Assembly (NCBI RefSeq): GCF_028867705.1
Contig: NZ_CP066171.1
Coordinates: 1,736,001-1,800,000, forward strand
Direction: 5' to 3'
DNA length: 64,000 nt
From: Thermoleophilum album
GTDB taxonomy: Bacteria > Actinomycetota > Thermoleophilia > Solirubrobacterales > Thermoleophilaceae
The notes beneath the pieces are model-generated. The model worked only from the letters and a program-made list of their open reading frames with translations. It had not been told where the DNA came from and did no database searches. Positions 1-8,795 of this stretch are shown here, one piece after another (positions within the stretch are counted from its first letter, which is position 1; each line of letters starts with the position of its first letter). Both the position numbers and the translations under genes were made by a program.

Positions 1-1
1 G

Positions 2-145
2 TACCGGATCGAGCTGGCGGCCAAGGAGCTGCGCACCGGTCGCGGTCTGCGCGGCCGTGCCGATCCCGTCACCGTTCAGGTGCTCGCGGGCGACGACGAG
101 CGCGGCGACAGTCCCTCTCTCGACGGCTCGCGCGCGGCGCCATAG
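2..145 (+). CDS. 3' end of an unidentified coding region (partial at left edge)
   Basis: An open frame enters from the left edge and ends at a TAG at 143-145. It encodes about 47 residues beginning YRIELAAKELRTGRGLRG and ending in a low-complexity, charged tail. The frame lies in the same direction as the ArsA-like gene that starts 13 bases downstream, so the two may be co-transcribed. I do not recognise a family from this fragment. Codon use (G or C at third positions) fits a real gene, but the fragment is short. Confidence 0.4.
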   Translation, partial: YRIELAAKELRTGRGLRGRADPVTVQVLAGDDERGDSPSLDGSRAAP

Positions 146-158
146 CATCCGGACCCGG

Positions 159-1355
159 ATGCCGCCACGCACGATCATCTATACCGGCAAAGGCGGGGTT
201 GGCAAGACGAGCGTGGCGCTCGCCACCGCGCGGCGTTGCGCGCGCTCGGGCTTGCGCACGCTCGTGATCTCGACCGATCCCGCGCACAACCTCGCCGACG
301 CCCTCGAGCGCGACGTCGCCAACCGTCCCACCCCCTGCGGCCGCCGCCTCTACGCGCGACAGGTGGAGGCCCAGGAGGAGATCGAACAGCACTGGGAAGC
401 GGTCCAGCGCTGGCTCGTCAATTTGCTCGCCGACCGCGGGCTCGACCGCATAGCCGCCGAGGAGCTGACCGTCCCGCCCGGGATGGACGAGCTCTTCGCC
501 CTGCTCGCGATCAAAGAGCACTACGAGAGCGGCGAGTTCGACTGCCTGATCGTCGACTGCGCACCGACCGGCGAAACGTTGCGGCTGCTCTCGTTTCCCG
601 ACGCCGCCGGATGGTGGCTCGAGAAGGTCTTGCCGCTCGAACGCAAACTCGTCGCCGCCGCGCGCCCGCTGGCGCGCACCCTGCTCGACGTTCCGCTTCC
701 CGACGACCCTGTGTTCGAGGAGGTCGAGCGCCTCGTGCGCGGCCTCGGCGAGCTGGCGGGGATCCTGCGCGACCGCTCGACGACCAGTGTGCGGCTCGTT
801 CTCAACCCCGAGCGGATCGTCGTGCGCGAAGCGATGCGGACCTACACCTACCTCAATCTCTACGGGTTTCCTGTCGACGCCGTCGTTGCCAACCGTGTCC
901 TCCCGCCCGAGGCCGGGGGCGACTACTTCGCACCGTGGCGCGCCCTGCAGAGCGAGCAGCTCGACCTCGTGCGCGAGGCGTTCGCGCCGCTACCGGTACT
1001 CGAGGCACCCCACTTCCCGCGCGAGGTGGTGGGCACGCGGATGATCGACCGCCTCGCCGACGCGCTCTTCGACGGCACCGAGGCGCACGCGGTGCTTCAC
1101 GATGGCGCGCGGCCCGAGCTCAGCGACGACGGCGACGAACCGGTGCTGCGGCTGCCCTTGCCGCTCGCCGCGCGCGGCGACATCAAGGTACGGAAGGTCG
1201 GGCTCGAGCTGGTGGTGCGGGTGGGCCCGCACAAGCGCACCGTGGTGTTGCCGGACTCGCTCGCCGGTTGGGCGCCGGCCGGCGCGCGCTTCGACCAAGG
1301 CCAGCTCGAGATCAGGTTCCGGCGCCGCGAAACGGCGCTAGCCCAGGCACGGTGA
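159..1355 (+). CDS. ArsA/TRC40-family ATPase with C-terminal HSP20-like domain
   Basis: This 398-residue protein is a cytosolic P-loop ATPase of the ArsA/Get3 family. The deviant Walker A GKGGVGKT is at residues 10-17, STDPAHNL follows at about 38-45, and VDCAPTGETLRLL marks the switch II region near residue 130. The last 70 residues (from about GDIKVRKVGLELVVRVG) resemble the small HSP20-like domain that ends many bacterial ArsA proteins. I chose the ATG at 159 because the P-loop follows directly, as in the family; an upstream ATG at 57 would add an unlike basic tail that overlaps the preceding gene. No arsenite pump or arsR lies nearby, so arsenite export is not implied. A role in membrane-protein or client handling is possible. 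Its stop overlaps the next gene by 4 bases. Confidence 0.88.
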   Translation: MPPRTIIYTGKGGVGKTSVALATARRCARSGLRTLVISTDPAHNLADALERDVANRPTPCGRRLYARQVEAQEEIEQHWEAVQRWLVNLLADRGLDRIAAEELTVPPGMDELFALLAIKEHYESGEFDCLIVDCAPTGETLRLLSFPDAAGWWLEKVLPLERKLVAAARPLARTLLDVPLPDDPVFEEVERLVRGLGELAGILRDRSTTSVRLVLNPERIVVREAMRTYTYLNLYGFPVDAVVANRVLPPEAGGDYFAPWRALQSEQLDLVREAFAPLPVLEAPHFPREVVGTRMIDRLADALFDGTEAHAVLHDGARPELSDDGDEPVLRLPLPLAARGDIKVRKVGLELVVRVGPHKRTVVLPDSLAGWAPAGARFDQGQLEIRFRRRETALAQAR

Positions 1356-1699
1356 GCGCTTCGCGCGACAGAGCCGCCGGCGAGCGCGACAACGGCCACG
1401 CCGGCTTCTCGCGCGGTGGTGACGATTTCGCGCATCTGCGCGACCACCGCCACGACGGCAGTGCCGGCACCGGCGACCGCGACCGACGCCGCCCACCGCA
1501 CACCCCGCTCTTCGACCTGGCGCTGCTCGTGTACGTGGTCGAAGCGCTGCGACGGGCGCTGCCCGCCGACCTGCGGACCCGCGCCACTGACGCTCTGCGC
1601 GAGTTCCTCCTCGCGCTGCGCGATCTGATCGACTGGTACCTCGAGCGTCTCGATGGGCGACGGCGCCAGCCCGAGGTAGAGGAAATCCCGCTCGAGTAG
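1352..1699 (+). CDS. Conserved-looking hypothetical protein coupled to the ArsA gene
   Basis: The GTG at 1352 overlaps the TGA of the ArsA-like gene (GTGA), which indicates translational coupling. The product is 115 residues: a charged, probably disordered first half, then two amphipathic helices (LFDLALLVYVVEALRRAL and the LREFLLALRDLIDWYLERL stretch), and an acidic end. There is no clear transmembrane segment and no motif that I recognise. Coupling to the ATPase suggests a partner or regulator, but that is inference only. Confidence 0.6.
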   Translation: MSASRDRAAGERDNGHAGFSRGGDDFAHLRDHRHDGSAGTGDRDRRRPPHTPLFDLALLVYVVEALRRALPADLRTRATDALREFLLALRDLIDWYLERLDGRRRQPEVEEIPLE

Positions 1700-1747
1700 C
1701 GTCGCGATGCTGGCGGCCCGCCGCTCGCGGCACCGCCCGCCGCGGCG

Positions 1748-1990
1748 CTAGGGCAAGCGGATAGCGCGGATCGCGTGCTCGTCGGGCAGCTTGGCGAGCA
1801 CCTGGCGCACGATCTCGAGCACGTCGTGCTCGTCGTGACCGAGATCGTCCATCAGCGTCTTGAGCGCCGTCCAAGTGACCTTGAGCTGCGCGGGCGTGAG
1901 CTCGAGGCGATAGGCGACGTCGTCGGGACCGATCAGTAGTTCCTTGCCGCCCCCCTCCTCGCCCGGCTGCGTGCGCTCCTCGCTCGCCAC
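1748..1990 (-). CDS. Small acidic hypothetical protein (80 aa)
   Basis: An 80-residue acidic protein starting from an ATG. After a short disordered start it has a predicted strand and two helices (RLELTPAQLKVTWTALKTL, then HDVLEIVRQVLAKLP). It contains no cysteine, no metal motif and no signal peptide. It converges on the ArsA operon and is divergent from the membrane protein that starts at 2060. Function unknown. Confidence 0.55.
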   Translation of the reverse strand: MASEERTQPGEEGGGKELLIGPDDVAYRLELTPAQLKVTWTALKTLMDDLGHDEHDVLEIVRQVLAKLPDEHAIRAIRLP

Positions 1991-2059
1991 GCTGCCGATG
2001 CTAGCCGCGCGCGCAGGCGCTGCGCCACCGCCGAACTGCGAGCGCGCGCTCCCGCGAGA

Positions 2060-2494
2060 ATGTCGCGTGCAACAGTGACGCGAGATCCCGACACCACCGG
2101 CTCGTCACGAGTGCGGGCGGCCGCCGCGACGATCGCGCGCAACGCCCGCCTCACCTGGCGACGCTGGCGCAACGAACAGCGTGTCGTCGCGGTGCTCGCC
2201 GCGCTCCTGATCGCCAGCACTTTTGGGCCGTTCTCGCTCGTCGAGCTCGCCCAGGCGGTTGTGGCGGTCGCCTTGCTGGTGCTTCTATGGGCGCGCGCCA
2301 ACGGCAAAGCCTTCCACCTCCCCGGTGGCGACGGCACGATCGTCGCTGTCGCCGGCGGCTGGCTCGCGTTTTTGATCCTCGTGCGCCTTTTCAGCCGTCC
2401 GCTCGGCCAGAGCGTGCTGGCGCTGGCGTGCGCGCTGCTGTTGGTGGCTGTAGGCGTGCGTGAGCGGTCGCGCGGCAGCGCGTTCCACCGCTAG
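2060..2494 (+). CDS. Small integral membrane protein, function unknown
   Basis: A 144-residue protein with a basic, soluble first 45 residues (several Arg) and then four hydrophobic segments: VVAVLAALLIASTF, LAQAVVAVALLVLLWA, IVAVAGGWLAFLILV and VLALACALLLVAVGV. The Arg-rich N-terminus suggests a cytoplasmic N-end. The ATG at 2060 is the only good start. It ends against the convergent GNAT gene with a 4-base overlap. No family recognised. Confidence 0.6.
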   Translation: MSRATVTRDPDTTGSSRVRAAAATIARNARLTWRRWRNEQRVVAVLAALLIASTFGPFSLVELAQAVVAVALLVLLWARANGKAFHLPGGDGTIVAVAGGWLAFLILVRLFSRPLGQSVLALACALLLVAVGVRERSRGSAFHR

Positions 2495-2973
2495 CTCCGC
2501 TCGTCACCAAGGCCGAGGCGCATGCGCAGCCAGTCGCCTCTCGTCCCCTCGGCGCGAAAGCCGTGGCGCTCGTAGAAGCGCTGCGCGCGCGCGTTACCGG
2601 AAGCCACCGCCAGCCCGAGCGCTCGCGCCCCGCGCGCCCGCGCGGAAGCGACGACAGCGCGCAGGAGCAGCGACCCCACGCCCTGCCCATGTAGGTCGCG
2701 CACCACGACTAGCTCGTGAAGCTCGGCCTCGATCCCGTGCTCGCCGCTTTCCCAGCTGCGGTGACAGCCGGCGAACCCGACCGCGCGGTCGCCGGCGAAC
2801 GCGACGAGGAAACCCCCTGGATCGCCCCGCCACAACCAGCGCACGTACAGCGCCACGCGCCGGCGACCGCTGTACGCGTAGCGCTCGAGCCCGCGGTAGG
2901 CGTCAAGGTAGACGTCGACGAGTTCGCGCGTGCGGGCGCGCAGGGCGCCACGGTCGAGGGTCGCGACGGTCAC
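2491..2973 (-). CDS. GNAT-family N-acetyltransferase
   Basis: A GCN5-related acetyltransferase of about 160 residues. The acetyl-CoA binding signature is clear: LVVVRDLHGQGVGSLLLRA (motif A, Q/R-x-x-G-x-G/A), followed by VASGNARAQRFYERHGFRAEG (motif B, with the usual Asn and Tyr). The substrate cannot be told from sequence. I placed the start at the GTG at 2973 because the domain begins there; GTG 3027 or an ATG at 3069 are alternatives, and the latter would overlap the divergent M20 peptidase gene. Confidence 0.82.
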   Translation of the reverse strand: MTVATLDRGALRARTRELVDVYLDAYRGLERYAYSGRRRVALYVRWLWRGDPGGFLVAFAGDRAVGFAGCHRSWESGEHGIEAELHELVVVRDLHGQGVGSLLLRAVVASARARGARALGLAVASGNARAQRFYERHGFRAEGTRGDWLRMRLGLGDERS

Positions 2974-3044
2974 GCCGGACGGCGCGCGCGCGAAACCCCT
3001 GCCGGTGTGCTCGCGCTCGCTGCCCACGTTGGTTGAATCCTGGC

Positions 3045-4280
3045 GTGACCGAGCAGCCGCCGCGCCCACCGCGCCCGCTCGAGAGCAGCGCCGAGCCCGC
3101 GCTCGCCGCCTGGCTGCGCGACGAAACGCTGGCGCTGGCGAGGCTGCCGTCGCCGTCGGGGACAGAGGGCGCGGTCGCCGAGCGCGCCTCGGCGCTGGCG
3201 CGCACGCTGGGGCTCGAAGCGAGACCGCTGCGTGCCGGCGACGGCACGCTCGCGGCGGTGGTCGTCACACCGCCAGGGGCGAGGGGCGACACGTTCGACC
3301 TCGTGCTCTGCGCCCACCTCGACACCGTGGCGCCGCCGCCGGAGCGCGTCGGTCCGCCGCTCGCCGACGACCGCTGGCCGGCGCGCCCGTACGCCGGCGG
3401 CGGTTGGGTCGCGGGGCTCGGCACGCTCGACGACAAGGGCGGTGTCGTGTGCGCGCTGGCGGCGCTGGCACTGTCGGCGGGCGACCATGGCGGGCGCGCC
3501 GAGGGCGACCGCCGAGCGGGCGATCACGGCCAGGGCGCGACCCCCGCCACAGCCGTCGTGCTCACCTGCGACGAAGAGGAGGGAGGAAGCGGATCGGCGG
3601 CGGTGGCGCAGTCGCTGCGCCTCGAGCGCGCCGTCGTGATCGAGCCCACCGGGCTCGCCGTCGCTGCCGCGAGCGCCGGCGCGTTGGAGGCGGAGGTCGA
3701 GTTCACCGGTCTCGCGGCGCACGGTTCGCTGCCCGAGGCGGGCGACAACGCGGCCGAGCGGGCGGCGCGCTTCGTCGCCGACCTCGCCAAGCTGCCGCTC
3801 GCCGCAGCCCAGCACCCGCTCCTCGGGCGCGCACGTGCAAGTTGCCTCGAGATCACGGGCGGGTGGCGGTCGCTCTACACGATTCCCGACCGGGCGCGGG
3901 TGCGGGTAGAAGTTCGGCTCGTGCCCGGCTGTTCCGGCGAGCGCGCCGAGGCCGAGCTGCGCCTGGCAGCGGCTCGCCGCGGCGGGCGTGTCGAGGTGCT
4001 CGACCGTTCCGACCCGTGGTCGTGCGAGGGGTGCGAGCTCGCGCGCGCTCTCGAGCAGGCGCTCGCGCGCGCCGGTGTCGAGCCCCGCCGCACCGGTATG
4101 CCGAGCTGGACGGACGGGCACAACCTCGTCGCCGGCGGCTGTCGCGAGGTGGTGGTGTTCGGCCCGGGCGACCTCGCACTGGCCCACACGCCGACCGAGC
4201 GGGTCGAGCTGCGCGAGCTCGTGCTCGCGACACAGGCGCTCGCCGAGCTCGTGCGCGACGTGTCCTTGCGCCGCGTCTAG
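3045..4280 (+). CDS. M20-family metallopeptidase (ArgE/DapE/CPG2-like)
   Basis: A 411-residue zinc hydrolase of the M20 family. Metal-site motifs are in order: LCAHLDTVAP (first His and Asp), GLGTLDDKGGVV (bridging Asp), TCDEEEGGSG (catalytic Glu and metal Glu), AAHGSLPEAGDNA in the lid domain, and MPSWTDGHNL near the C-terminus supplying the final ligand region. Such enzymes remove N-acyl groups or cleave dipeptides (acetylornithine, succinyl-DAP, carboxypeptidase G2 types); the specific substrate is undetermined. The start at GTG 3045 is chosen because longer upstream frames would run through the divergent GNAT gene. Confidence 0.85.
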   Translation: MTEQPPRPPRPLESSAEPALAAWLRDETLALARLPSPSGTEGAVAERASALARTLGLEARPLRAGDGTLAAVVVTPPGARGDTFDLVLCAHLDTVAPPPERVGPPLADDRWPARPYAGGGWVAGLGTLDDKGGVVCALAALALSAGDHGGRAEGDRRAGDHGQGATPATAVVLTCDEEEGGSGSAAVAQSLRLERAVVIEPTGLAVAAASAGALEAEVEFTGLAAHGSLPEAGDNAAERAARFVADLAKLPLAAAQHPLLGRARASCLEITGGWRSLYTIPDRARVRVEVRLVPGCSGERAEAELRLAAARRGGRVEVLDRSDPWSCEGCELARALEQALARAGVEPRRTGMPSWTDGHNLVAGGCREVVVFGPGDLALAHTPTERVELRELVLATQALAELVRDVSLRRV

Positions 4281-4323
4281 CGCCCGGCACAGAGCGCCCG
4301 CTAGCTGCCGCGGCGAGCGCGCG

Positions 4324-5453
4324 TCAGCTGTCGCGCAGCTGTCGCCAGCGATCGGGGTCCCAACCGGGGACCGCCGCCGCCGGGCGCCGCTCGGGGCCGA
4401 CGTAGCGGGCTGTGGGGCGGATCAGTCGTCCGCTCCGTTTCTGCTCGAGGATGTGGGCCGACCAGCCGGCGACCCGCGCGCAGGCGAACATCGGCGTAAA
4501 AAGCGCTGGCGGCACCCCGGCGAGATCGAGCACCACCGCCGACCAGAACTCGACGTTGGTGGCCAGCACACGGTCGGGCTTGCGCGCAGCGAGCTCGTCG
4601 AGCGCCGCCCGCTCGAGCGCCTCCGCCACCTCGACACGGGGCGAGCCGAGCTCGCGGGCGGTACGCCGCAGGACGCGGGCGCGCGGATCCTCGGCGCGGT
4701 AGACGCGGTGGCCGAACCCCATCAGACGCTCGCCGCGGTCGAGTACTCGCCGTACGTAGCGCTGCGCGTCGCCTTCGCGCGCGACGTCGTCGAGCATCTG
4801 CAGCACGCGCGAGGGCGCACCGCCGTGGAGGGGACCCGACAGCGCACCCACGGCTGCCGACAGCGCAGCGGCGACGTCGGCACCGGTCGAAGCGACGACG
4901 CGAGCGGTGAACGTCGAGGCGTTCATGCCGTGCTCGGCCGCCGCGATCCAGTAGGCGTCGATTGCCCGGACGTGGCGTGGATCGGCCTCTCCGCGCCAGC
5001 GGATCAGGAAGCGTTCCGCGATCGTGCGGCCGCGGTCGACCTCGGCTTGCGGCACCGGTGGTTGCCCCTGGCCGCGCGCCGACTGCGCGACACGAACGAG
5101 AGCGCCATCACCGACACGCGTGCCAGCTGCTCGCGGGCGGTGGCGAGGTCGACGTCGAGCAGCGGTCGCAACCCCCACTCGGGGCCGAGCATCGCTAGCG
5201 CTGCCTGCAGGTCGACGCGCGGATCACCGCTTCGGACCGCGAGCGGATGGGGCTCGGCCGGTGGCAGGCCGGGCTCGTAGCGGTCGTCGACGAGGAGACC
5301 CCACACCTTCTCGTAGGGCACGACGCCGACCAGCTCTTCGATGTCCACACCGCGGTAGCGCAGCGCCGAGCCGGCGATATCTGGCTCCGCGATCTCGGTA
5401 GCGAAGGCGACGACACCTTCGAGACCTGGCGGCGCTTCGATCGGCTGCGACAT
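4324..5453 (-). pseudogene. Citrate synthase, interrupted by a single frameshift
   Basis: Read together, two overlapping minus-strand frames make one citrate synthase of about 375 residues, the normal bacterial length. The N-terminal part (5453 to about 5095) holds GSALRYRGVDIEELVG and runs to RVSVMALSFV. The rest (about 5095 to 4324) resumes in the adjacent frame at AQSARGQGQPPVPQAEVDRG and carries both catalytic histidine motifs, EHGMNASTF and GFGHRVYRAEDPR, then NVEFWSAVVLDLAGV, where many homologues have Asp in place of Glu. Restoring the frame needs one base added (or two removed) near 5088-5100. Both halves are otherwise well conserved, so either the frameshift is recent or it is a sequencing error. 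The intact gene would catalyse the first TCA-cycle step. Confidence 0.85.
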
Positions 5454-5500
5454 GAGCGCGCAGCTTACGCCGACGCTCCCGACAAGCGGCGAGTAGGGTC

Positions 5501-6148
5501 GTGGTCGTGGCGATCCTCGACCCAGCCGTCGCGCGATATCTCGAGACCGTCGCGCCGCCGATCGATCCGCTCTTGGTCGAGATGGAGGAGCTTGCGCGTC
5601 GTGAACGCATCCCGATCGTGCACCGGCCGACGGGCGCGCTGCTGGCGTTGCTCTGCCGCTTCCGCGACCCGCGCGTGCTCGAGGTCGGCACCGCGATCGG
5701 GTACTCGACCGTCCACATGGCGCGGGCGCTGCGCTCGGGGCGGATCGTCACGATCGAACGCGACCCGCAGCGGGCACACCAGGCGCGGGCGTTTCTCGAT
5801 CGCAGCGGCGCGGGCGACAAGGTCGAGATCGTGAGCGGCGACGCGCTAGAGGTCCTCGGGCAGCTCGCCGGCTCCTTCGACCTGCTGTTCCTCGACGCCA
5901 CCAAGGTCGAGTACGGCCGCTACCTCGAGCTCGCCACGCCCCTTCTCGCCGAAGACGCGCTGGTCGTCGCCGACAACGCGCTCGCCGACGGTTCCGTGGC
6001 CTGGCCCGACGAGCGCGAGAGTGGCTGGGATCCCGAGCAGCGCCGTGCGCTGCGCGAGCTTACGCGCACGCTCGTCGACTCGCCCGCCTGGCAGGGGGTC
6101 GTGGTGCCGATCGGCGACGGCGTCGTCGTGGCGGCGCGGCGCAAGTAG
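5501..6148 (+). CDS. Class I SAM-dependent O-methyltransferase (COMT-like)
   Basis: A 215-residue protein of the small bacterial O-methyltransferase family related to catechol and caffeoyl-CoA O-methyltransferases. The SAM-binding motif I is VLEVGTAIGYSTVHMA, with the acidic end of strand 2 in IVTIERDP. The FDLLFLDATKVEY segment matches the metal-binding Asp region, and LVVADNALADGSV contains the second conserved Asp-Asn. Start is GTG 5501, with GTG 5507 almost as likely. It is divergent from the citrate synthase gene across 47 bases. Substrate unknown. Confidence 0.85.
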   Translation: MVVAILDPAVARYLETVAPPIDPLLVEMEELARRERIPIVHRPTGALLALLCRFRDPRVLEVGTAIGYSTVHMARALRSGRIVTIERDPQRAHQARAFLDRSGAGDKVEIVSGDALEVLGQLAGSFDLLFLDATKVEYGRYLELATPLLAEDALVVADNALADGSVAWPDERESGWDPEQRRALRELTRTLVDSPAWQGVVVPIGDGVVVAARRK

Positions 6149-6195
6149 CTCGGCCCGTGGACGGGCGGTGGCGAACCTCCATACGCGCCCCGGTA

Positions 6196-6438
6196 TCAGC
6201 GCACGAGGTGCAGCGCGAGCGGCAGGAACACGGTTGCGAGCAGCACGAGCGCGACACCTGCCGCGACGAGCGCGCGCAGCTGGAAGAGGTGGCCGGCGAC
6301 AGCGATCGCGAACCCCACGGCGAAGGTCGCGACGAAAAAGCTCGGGTCGACAGCAAACCCGCCGCTTTGCTCGGGCAGCTTGGCGAGCGGGACGACCCGG
6401 GAGGCGCGCGCGAAAAGAACGGCCGCTGGCAGCACCAC
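6196..6438 (-). CDS. Small two-helix membrane protein
   Basis: Starting from GTG 6438, this 80-residue protein has about three short hydrophobic stretches: VVLPAAVLFA, FFVATFAVGFAIAVAGHLF and ALVAAGVALVLLATVFLPLAL. It lies only 18 bases from the divergent MoxR gene, so both transcripts are likely leaderless or nearly so. No family or function recognised. The next upstream in-frame alternatives would overlap the MoxR gene. Confidence 0.5.
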   Translation of the reverse strand: MVLPAAVLFARASRVVPLAKLPEQSGGFAVDPSFFVATFAVGFAIAVAGHLFQLRALVAAGVALVLLATVFLPLALHLVR

Positions 6439-6456
6439 GCAAGTATCCTTGCCGCG

Positions 6457-7362
6457 ATGCGCGACGGGTTCAGCTCCGCGGACGACGCGCGCGTCCGCCT
6501 GGAGCAGGTCGGCTATCTGGCCGACGACGCCACCGCGCTCGTCGCCTTTCTCGCTGCGCGGCTCGGCAAGCCGGTGCTGGTCGAGGGCCCGGCCGGCGTC
6601 GGCAAGACCGAGCTCGCCAAGGCGCTCGCACGGGCAACCGACCGAAGGTTGATCCGCTTGCAGTGCTACGAGGGGCTCGACGAGGCGAAGGCGCTGTACG
6701 AGTGGAACTACCGCAAGCAGCTTCTGCGCATTCAAACCGAGGCGCGCGAGGCCGGTTGGGAGCAGGTGCGCGACGACATCTTCGGCGAGGAGTTCCTGCT
6801 CGCGCGGCCGCTTCTGGCAGCGATCCGCAGCGAAGACGCGGCGGTGCTGTTGATCGACGAGATCGACAAGACCGACCAGGAGTTCGAGGCGATGCTGCTC
6901 GAGATCCTCTCGGACTTCCAGGTCTCGATCCCCGAGCTCGGCGTCGTCTCGGCGCGCACCCAGCCGTTGGTCGTCTTGACGTCCAACGACTCGCGCGAGC
7001 TGACCGAGGCGCTCAAGCGGCGCTGCCTGTACCTCTGGCTCGACTATCCGAGCGTCGAGCGTGAACTCGAGATCGTGCGCCTGCACGAACCCGACCTCGA
7101 CGAGCGGATTGCGCGCAAGCTCGTCGAGATCGTCCACATGGTGCGCCAGCTGGATCTGAAGAAACCGCCGTCGATCGCCGAGTCGATCGACTGGGCGCGC
7201 GCCCTCGTCCTGCTCGGCGCAGCCGATATCGATCGCGCGCTGCTCGAGCGCACGCTGTCGATCATCCTCAAGCACCGCGCCGACCTCGACGTCGTCGCGG
7301 AACGGATCGGGCTCAAGCTCCCCGAGCTCGCCCCGCGGCGAGCCGGGGCGGGCGGACCGTGA
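6457..7362 (+). CDS. MoxR-type AAA+ ATPase
   Basis: A 301-residue cytosolic AAA+ ATPase of the MoxR group, in the CoxD-like branch found beside CoxE-like VWA proteins. Walker A is VEGPAGVGKTELAKA (about residues 42-56), Walker B is AVLLIDEIDKTD, sensor 1 is VVLTSNDSRELTEALKRRC with the arginine finger region, and the small C-terminal lid domain follows. MoxR ATPases act as chaperones that insert cofactors or assemble complexes together with a VWA partner. That partner is encoded next, overlapping by 4 bases (GTGA at 7359). It is the first gene of a five-gene operon reaching 11517. Confidence 0.93.
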   Translation: MRDGFSSADDARVRLEQVGYLADDATALVAFLAARLGKPVLVEGPAGVGKTELAKALARATDRRLIRLQCYEGLDEAKALYEWNYRKQLLRIQTEAREAGWEQVRDDIFGEEFLLARPLLAAIRSEDAAVLLIDEIDKTDQEFEAMLLEILSDFQVSIPELGVVSARTQPLVVLTSNDSRELTEALKRRCLYLWLDYPSVERELEIVRLHEPDLDERIARKLVEIVHMVRQLDLKKPPSIAESIDWARALVLLGAADIDRALLERTLSIILKHRADLDVVAERIGLKLPELAPRRAGAGGP

Positions 7363-8795
7363 GCGGCCAGGCGCCGCCCGCAACAGGCCCGTTCGGGCGG
7401 CGCTCACCGGCACCCGGTGGCGAGGGGATGGCGGCACGCATCGCCGAGTTCTGCGACGAGCTGCGCAGCGAGGGCCTTGCGGTCGGAACGTCGGAGATGC
7501 TCGATGCGATCGCCGCTCTCGACGCCGTCAGCTGGCGCGACCGCGTCGTTTTCCGCGAGGCGCTCGCCGCCACGCTCGCCAAGTCGCGCGGCGACCGCCA
7601 CGTTTTCGACCAGGTGTTCGATCGCTTCTTCTTCCGCGCTGTCGAGCGCGCGGCGGTCGAGCAGGGCGTGCGCGAACAGTCGCTGGCTGCGGCCAGCGCC
7701 GAAGCGCTCGACCTCGACATCGACACGCTGCGCGAGCACGTGCAGGCGGCGCTCGCCGACGGCAGCGACGCCGAGCTGCGCGACCTGGCGCGCCTGGCGG
7801 CGGCTGCGTTCGGACGGCTCGGCGAGGGCTCGGGGGTGGTCGGTGTGGACGTGCAGCGGATCCGCCGCACGCTCGGCTTGCGCAGCGAGCGCGGCGACCA
7901 GGGCGGGGAGGTGCACGTCAGCCACGATCGCTTGCGCCGTTTCGAACAGCTGGTGCGCCGCGAGCTCGAAAAGCAGGCGATCGAGCGCACGGGCCAGCTG
8001 CCGCCGAAACGGCCGCTGCGCGATTTCGACCGTGCGCTGCCGAGCACGCCGGCCCAGGACCTGGGCCAGGTCCACCGTGTGGTCGGACAGCTCAAGCGCC
8101 GGCTGGCGACGGAAGGACGGTCGTTGCGTGGGCGGCGGCGCTCGGCGGTGGTCGATCTGCGCCGCACACTGCGCGCTTCGCTCGAGACCGGCGGCGTGCC
8201 GATGACGGTGCGCACGCGGCCACGCCGGCCGCGGCGCCCGAGCCTCTACGTGCTCTGCGACGTGTCTACCAGCGTCACCTCGGCGAGCGTCTTTTTCCTT
8301 TCGGTCCTGCACGCTCTCCACGACCAGTTCCGGAAGTTGCGGTCGTTCGTGTTCATCGAGCGGATCTCGGAGGTGACGGACGTGTTCGCGAGCGAGCGCT
8401 CGTTCGCCGAGGTGTCGCGAAAGATCGCGAGCGACGCTGGCGTGGCCGACGTGTCCGGCTACACGGACTACGGTCGCGTGTGGCTCGAGTTCCGCGACAC
8501 CGTCGTCGACGACCTCGATCCGCGCTCGACCGTGATCGTGCTCGGCGACGCCCGCACCAACGGTCGCGATCCGCACGAGCACGCGTTCGCGAAGATCGCG
8601 GCGGCTGCCGGCCGCACGTTCTGGATCAACCCCGAGCCGAAGCTGTACTGGAACTACGGTGACTCGGTGATGGGTGTGTACGAGCCCTACTGCGATGGTG
8701 TCTTCGAGTGCTGGACGACGCGCCAGCTGGAGACGTTCGTGCGCGCGGTCGCGCAGCCGGGCAGCGTGACGCAAGCGGCCCGCCGCCGACGGTGA
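7359..8795 (+). CDS. CoxE-like protein with von Willebrand factor A domain
   Basis: A 478-residue protein. Residues 25-270 are helical and charged, typical of the CoxE/YehP-like VWA partners of MoxR. The VWA domain begins near LYVLCDVSTSVTSASV, which supplies the MIDAS DxSxS metal motif, and continues to TVIVLGDARTNGRDP, which resembles the last MIDAS Asp strand. In characterised systems (CoxD/CoxE for CO dehydrogenase; MoxR in methanol dehydrogenase maturation) such pairs mature a metalloenzyme. No such enzyme is in this window. The stop overlaps the start of the ABC ATPase gene by 4 bases, tying it to the importer. Confidence 0.88.
   Translation: MSGQAPPATGPFGRRSPAPGGEGMAARIAEFCDELRSEGLAVGTSEMLDAIAALDAVSWRDRVVFREALAATLAKSRGDRHVFDQVFDRFFFRAVERAAVEQGVREQSLAAASAEALDLDIDTLREHVQAALADGSDAELRDLARLAAAAFGRLGEGSGVVGVDVQRIRRTLGLRSERGDQGGEVHVSHDRLRRFEQLVRRELEKQAIERTGQLPPKRPLRDFDRALPSTPAQDLGQVHRVVGQLKRRLATEGRSLRGRRRSAVVDLRRTLRASLETGGVPMTVRTRPRRPRRPSLYVLCDVSTSVTSASVFFLSVLHALHDQFRKLRSFVFIERISEVTDVFASERSFAEVSRKIASDAGVADVSGYTDYGRVWLEFRDTVVDDLDPRSTVIVLGDARTNGRDPHEHAFAKIAAAAGRTFWINPEPKLYWNYGDSVMGVYEPYCDGVFECWTTRQLETFVRAVAQPGSVTQAARRRR

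Noticed and set aside
2930-4405. A 491-codon frame overlapping the M20 peptidase
   Set aside because: The M20 metal-site motifs lie in the other plus-strand frame (3045-4280); this one is Arg-rich shadow sequence.
8700-8792. A TPP riboswitch ahead of the ThiXYZ-like transporter
   Set aside because: The ATPase gene start overlaps the upstream CoxE-like gene by 4 bases and no thi-box consensus is visible there or before 6457.
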